Made by a program: the position numbers and the translations under genes. From CAZOVK01 sp964583165 (GTDB lineage Bacteria; Bacillota; Clostridia; Lachnospirales; WRAX01): a stretch of 8,745 nucleotides of DNA. A model generated the notes under the pieces. It was not told the DNA's origin. It saw only the letters and a list, made by a program, of their open reading frames with translations, and searched no databases. This document shows, piece by piece, positions 7,274-8,745 of this stretch (position 1 is the stretch's first letter; every line of letters starts with the position of its first letter). The DNA lies in NCBI GenBank assembly GCA_964583165.1, contig CAZOVK010000088.1, positions 1 to 8,745 on the forward strand, given 5' to 3'.

Positions 7274-8655
7274 TAACGGACAGCATTCTATCAAAGGTAA
7301 TCGAAGCCGCCATTTCAACAGGTGGCGACTATGCCGAGGTTTTCGCTGAGAACACGACAGCCAACACCATCACGATGACGGGTGGACGTATAAATCAAGC
7401 CGCGACAGGGCGTGACGCGGGTATGTCAATCCGCGTGTTTGCGGGGTTTTCGCAATATTACGGGTTCACGACTGACACAAGCGAAGCGGGTTTGATTGCG
7501 TTGGCGAAAGAGATAGCCGCTTCAGTGGGCGAGGGCAGGGCGATTACCCAAACGCCACTCCTCGTAAGGGGAACATTGACCCCACCCAATAAGATTCTGC
7601 TCATGCCCACATGGGTTAACAATCGCGCGAAGGCGAACGCGCTTACAGAAGCCTACAACGCGGCGAGTGATAACACGCTCTGTTCCGGCGTGACTGCGAC
7701 TTATCGCGATATTGAGCAGCACGTTCAGATTGCCACGACAGATGGTCATATATATGAAGAAACCCGTCCATACACGCGCATAACTGTCAGTCTTTCAGCC
7801 GCGAGTGGCGGCCAATCAGCCATGGGTTTCGAAGATTTCACACAGGCGTTGGGTTTCGAATGTCTAACGCGGACTGACCCCGCCGACATTGGGCGTGAAG
7901 CCGCCCGAAAGGCTGTTGAGAGCCTGAACGCGATAGCTTGCCCGAGTGGTGAAATGCCTATGATTTTCGCGCCAAACGCGGGCGGCACGTTTTTGCACGA
8001 AGCTTGCGGTCACCCGCTTGAATCGGGGTATGCCGCGAAGCCAAACACGCTGTTCTACGGCACAATCGGGAAGCAGATGTGTAACCCCAAGGTCAGTATT
8101 ACGGATAACGGACTATACCCGGACGGTTGGGGTTCAACAGCCGTTGATGACGAGGGCGTACCGTCACAGCGGACGGTATTGGTTGAGAACGGTGTAGTCA
8201 AGAGCTTCATGATTGACCGCATGGGCGGCAGATTGCTAAACATGAAGCCAACGGGCAACGGACGTAAGCAAAGCTACAGAATGCTCCCACAAGCCCGAAT
8301 GCACCAGCTTTATATCGAACCCGGTAATGATACGTTTGATGACATGCTCTCAGCCATTGATACGGGGCTTTATGTTGAAGAAATCGGCGGCGGTTGTGCG
8401 AACGGATACACGGGGGCGTTCACTGTTGCAGTGGTTATGGGGCGATTGATACGTAACGGAAAACTTTGTGAACGTGTTCGCGGCGCGACTCTTATCGGCT
8501 CGACACTCGATACAATGCAAAATCTCGACATGGTCGGTAATGACCTCGGCAAATTCGGAGGGGGCTATTGCGGCGCAGAATCGGGCAATCTCCCTGTTGG
8601 TAACTCTACGCCCCATATACGCGTCAAAAAACTTAGAGTATCGGGCAGGGGTTGA
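7270..8655 (+). CDS. tldD: TldD metalloprotease, catalytic subunit
   Basis: This 461-residue protein is the zinc-dependent catalytic partner of TldE. The metal-binding site is the HEACGH stretch (H243, E244, H247) within GGTFLHEACGHPLES. The third ligand is most likely C434 in GGYCGAESGNLPVG, equivalent by motif to the C-terminal Cys of E. coli TldD. Other family blocks are AVDDEGVPSQRTVLVENGVV (291-310) with the RMGGRLLNMKPTGNGRKQSY region after it, and GLYVEEIGGGCANGYTGAFT (366-385). The N-terminal half (about 10-100) resembles the TldE N-terminal domain, as expected for a family with a shared fold. A GAGGGAG site (7256-7262) in the tldE end lies seven bases from ATG 7270. Length matches the family. 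Its likely job here is peptide breakdown or processing after Opp import (inference). It is the last gene of the cluster visible; no terminator follows. Confidence 0.94.
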   Translation: MITDSILSKVIEAAISTGGDYAEVFAENTTANTITMTGGRINQAATGRDAGMSIRVFAGFSQYYGFTTDTSEAGLIALAKEIAASVGEGRAITQTPLLVRGTLTPPNKILLMPTWVNNRAKANALTEAYNAASDNTLCSGVTATYRDIEQHVQIATTDGHIYEETRPYTRITVSLSAASGGQSAMGFEDFTQALGFECLTRTDPADIGREAARKAVESLNAIACPSGEMPMIFAPNAGGTFLHEACGHPLESGYAAKPNTLFYGTIGKQMCNPKVSITDNGLYPDGWGSTAVDDEGVPSQRTVLVENGVVKSFMIDRMGGRLLNMKPTGNGRKQSYRMLPQARMHQLYIEPGNDTFDDMLSAIDTGLYVEEIGGGCANGYTGAFTVAVVMGRLIRNGKLCERVRGATLIGSTLDTMQNLDMVGNDLGKFGGGYCGAESGNLPVGNSTPHIRVKKLRVSGRG

Positions 8656-8692
8656 CAAATTCCGACAAATAAACAGTGCAATGTTTACAAAT
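8655..8692 (+). repeat. Three direct ACAAAT repeats spaced by about one and two helical turns
   Basis: ACAAAT occurs at 8655-8660, 8665-8670 and 8687-8692. Start-to-start distances are 10 and 22 bases, close to one and two turns of B-DNA. The first two are longer repeats (GACAAAT). They sit directly upstream of and across the -35 region of the downstream promoter, so an activator or repressor could read them on one face of the helix. The AT-rich setting makes chance occurrence possible. Confidence 0.4.
8671..8686. promoter_or_regulatory. Imperfect palindrome upstream of the promoter (possible operator)
   Basis: AAACAGTGCAATGTTT is a 16-base dyad with the form AAACA-n-TGCA-n-TGTTT, symmetrical except for one base pair. 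It overlaps the first bases of the probable -35 element (8684-8689). That is a typical position for a repressor or activator site. No regulator family can be named from it. Confidence 0.45.
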
Positions 8693-8712
8693 TGACATAG
8701 TTGCTATATACT
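8684..8712 (+). promoter_or_regulatory. Probable sigma-70/sigma-A promoter for the gene right of the window
   Basis: TTTACA (8684-8689) and TATACT (8707-8712) are separated by 17 bases, the optimal spacer. An overlapping alternative -10, TATATA at 8705-8710, is preceded by TG and so resembles an extended -10. Transcription would begin near 8718-8720, leaving a leader of roughly 25 bases before the expected start codon just beyond 8745. Confidence 0.7.
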
Positions 8713-8725
8713 GGAAACATGTCAA
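8692..8725. promoter_or_regulatory. Inverted repeat flanking the -10 element (possible operator)
   Basis: TTGACAT (8692-8698) and ATGTCAA (8719-8725) are perfect 7-base inverted half-sites. With one extra base on the right arm the match extends to AAATTGACAT and ATGTCAAATTT. The centre falls inside the -10 box, so a dimer or tetramer bound here would block RNA polymerase. An ATAGTT/AACTAT pair (8697-8702 and 8740-8745) gives a second, looser symmetry. Confidence 0.45.
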
Positions 8726-8732
8726 ATTTACT

Positions 8733-8738
8733 AAGGGG
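8733..8738 (+). promoter_or_regulatory. Ribosome binding site of the next gene, whose start lies outside the window
   Basis: AAGGGG resembles the site used before oppF and is followed by seven bases to the window edge. A start codon at about 8746 would be ideally spaced. Together with the promoter this says a separately transcribed plus-strand gene begins immediately to the right. Nothing of its coding sequence is visible. Confidence 0.65.
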
Positions 8739-8745
8739 TAACTAT

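Noticed and set aside
8652..8657. TTGACA overlapping the tldD stop as a -35 element
   Set aside because: The sequence 17 bases downstream (around 8675) has no resemblance to a -10 box.
8468..8695. 75-codon plus-strand frame running from tldD into the intergenic region
   Set aside because: Most of it overlaps tldD in another frame and the rest covers promoter elements. It has no family resemblance.
8692..8697. Perfect TTGACA as the -35 element of the right-edge promoter
   Set aside because: It is only nine bases from TATACT, and no -10-like hexamer lies 16-18 bases downstream. TTTACA at 8684 gives a 17-base spacer. The TTGACA is better explained as an inverted-repeat arm.
1..8745. Mobile elements, CRISPR arrays, tRNA or rRNA, RiPP precursor genes
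   Set aside because: Coding density is almost complete. I found no transposase or integrase motifs, no regularly spaced long repeats, no tRNA-like folds and no short precursor-like gene that could serve as a TldD/E maturation substrate.

Overview
The window carries one dense, entirely plus-strand gene cluster for peptide uptake and peptide breakdown. It is cut at both ends. Base composition is moderate (by eye close to half G+C). Shine-Dalgarno sites are strong (AGGAGG, GGAGG or AAGGGG type), intergenic gaps are very short, and the binding protein is a lipoprotein with a Thr/Pro/Ser-rich linker. Together with a U-tailed hairpin terminator, this fits an anaerobic Bacillota (Clostridia-like) genome. 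That placement is inferred from style only; no rRNA or other marker gene is present.

Layout: (1) Positions 1-276 are the last 91 codons of a COG1228-type amidohydrolase, a group that includes imidazolonepropionases and prolidase-like dipeptidases. (2) Positions 290-5904 hold a complete oligopeptide ABC importer in the classical order oppA-oppB-oppC-oppD-oppF. It comprises a lipoprotein binding protein, two membrane subunits and two ATPases. Each ATPase has an intact nucleotide-binding motif set and a C-terminal four-cysteine motif (CX5CX6CX17C) of the type that binds an Fe-S cluster in this transporter family. (3) Positions 5906-8655 hold a tldE (pmbA)-tldD pair. TldD has the HExxxH metal site and a C-terminal Cys; TldE lacks the metal site, as expected for the two-subunit TldD/E protease. 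(4) Positions 8656-8745 are a 90-base intergenic segment. It contains a promoter, nested dyads, helically spaced ACAAAT repeats and a ribosome binding site for a gene that begins just past the window edge.

The seven complete genes are 11-75 bases apart or overlap (oppD/oppF by 8 bases, tldE/tldD by 4), and oppF/tldE are one base apart, so they look co-transcribed and translationally coupled. The one real gap, between oppA and oppB, holds two tandem hairpins. The second has a U-tract and is a convincing intrinsic terminator. It probably lets only part of the transcription continue into oppBCDF-tldED, so the binding protein is made in excess. The C-ending codon bias of oppA points the same way.

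Functional reading: OppA captures extracellular peptides, OppBCDF imports them, and cytosolic TldD/E plus the upstream amidohydrolase probably trim or hydrolyse them. The individual families are well known. The less usual points are the physical coupling of a TldD/E protease to an Opp importer, the paired Fe-S motifs and the structured promoter at the right edge. I see no phage, transposon, CRISPR, tRNA or rRNA content, and no clearly new system.
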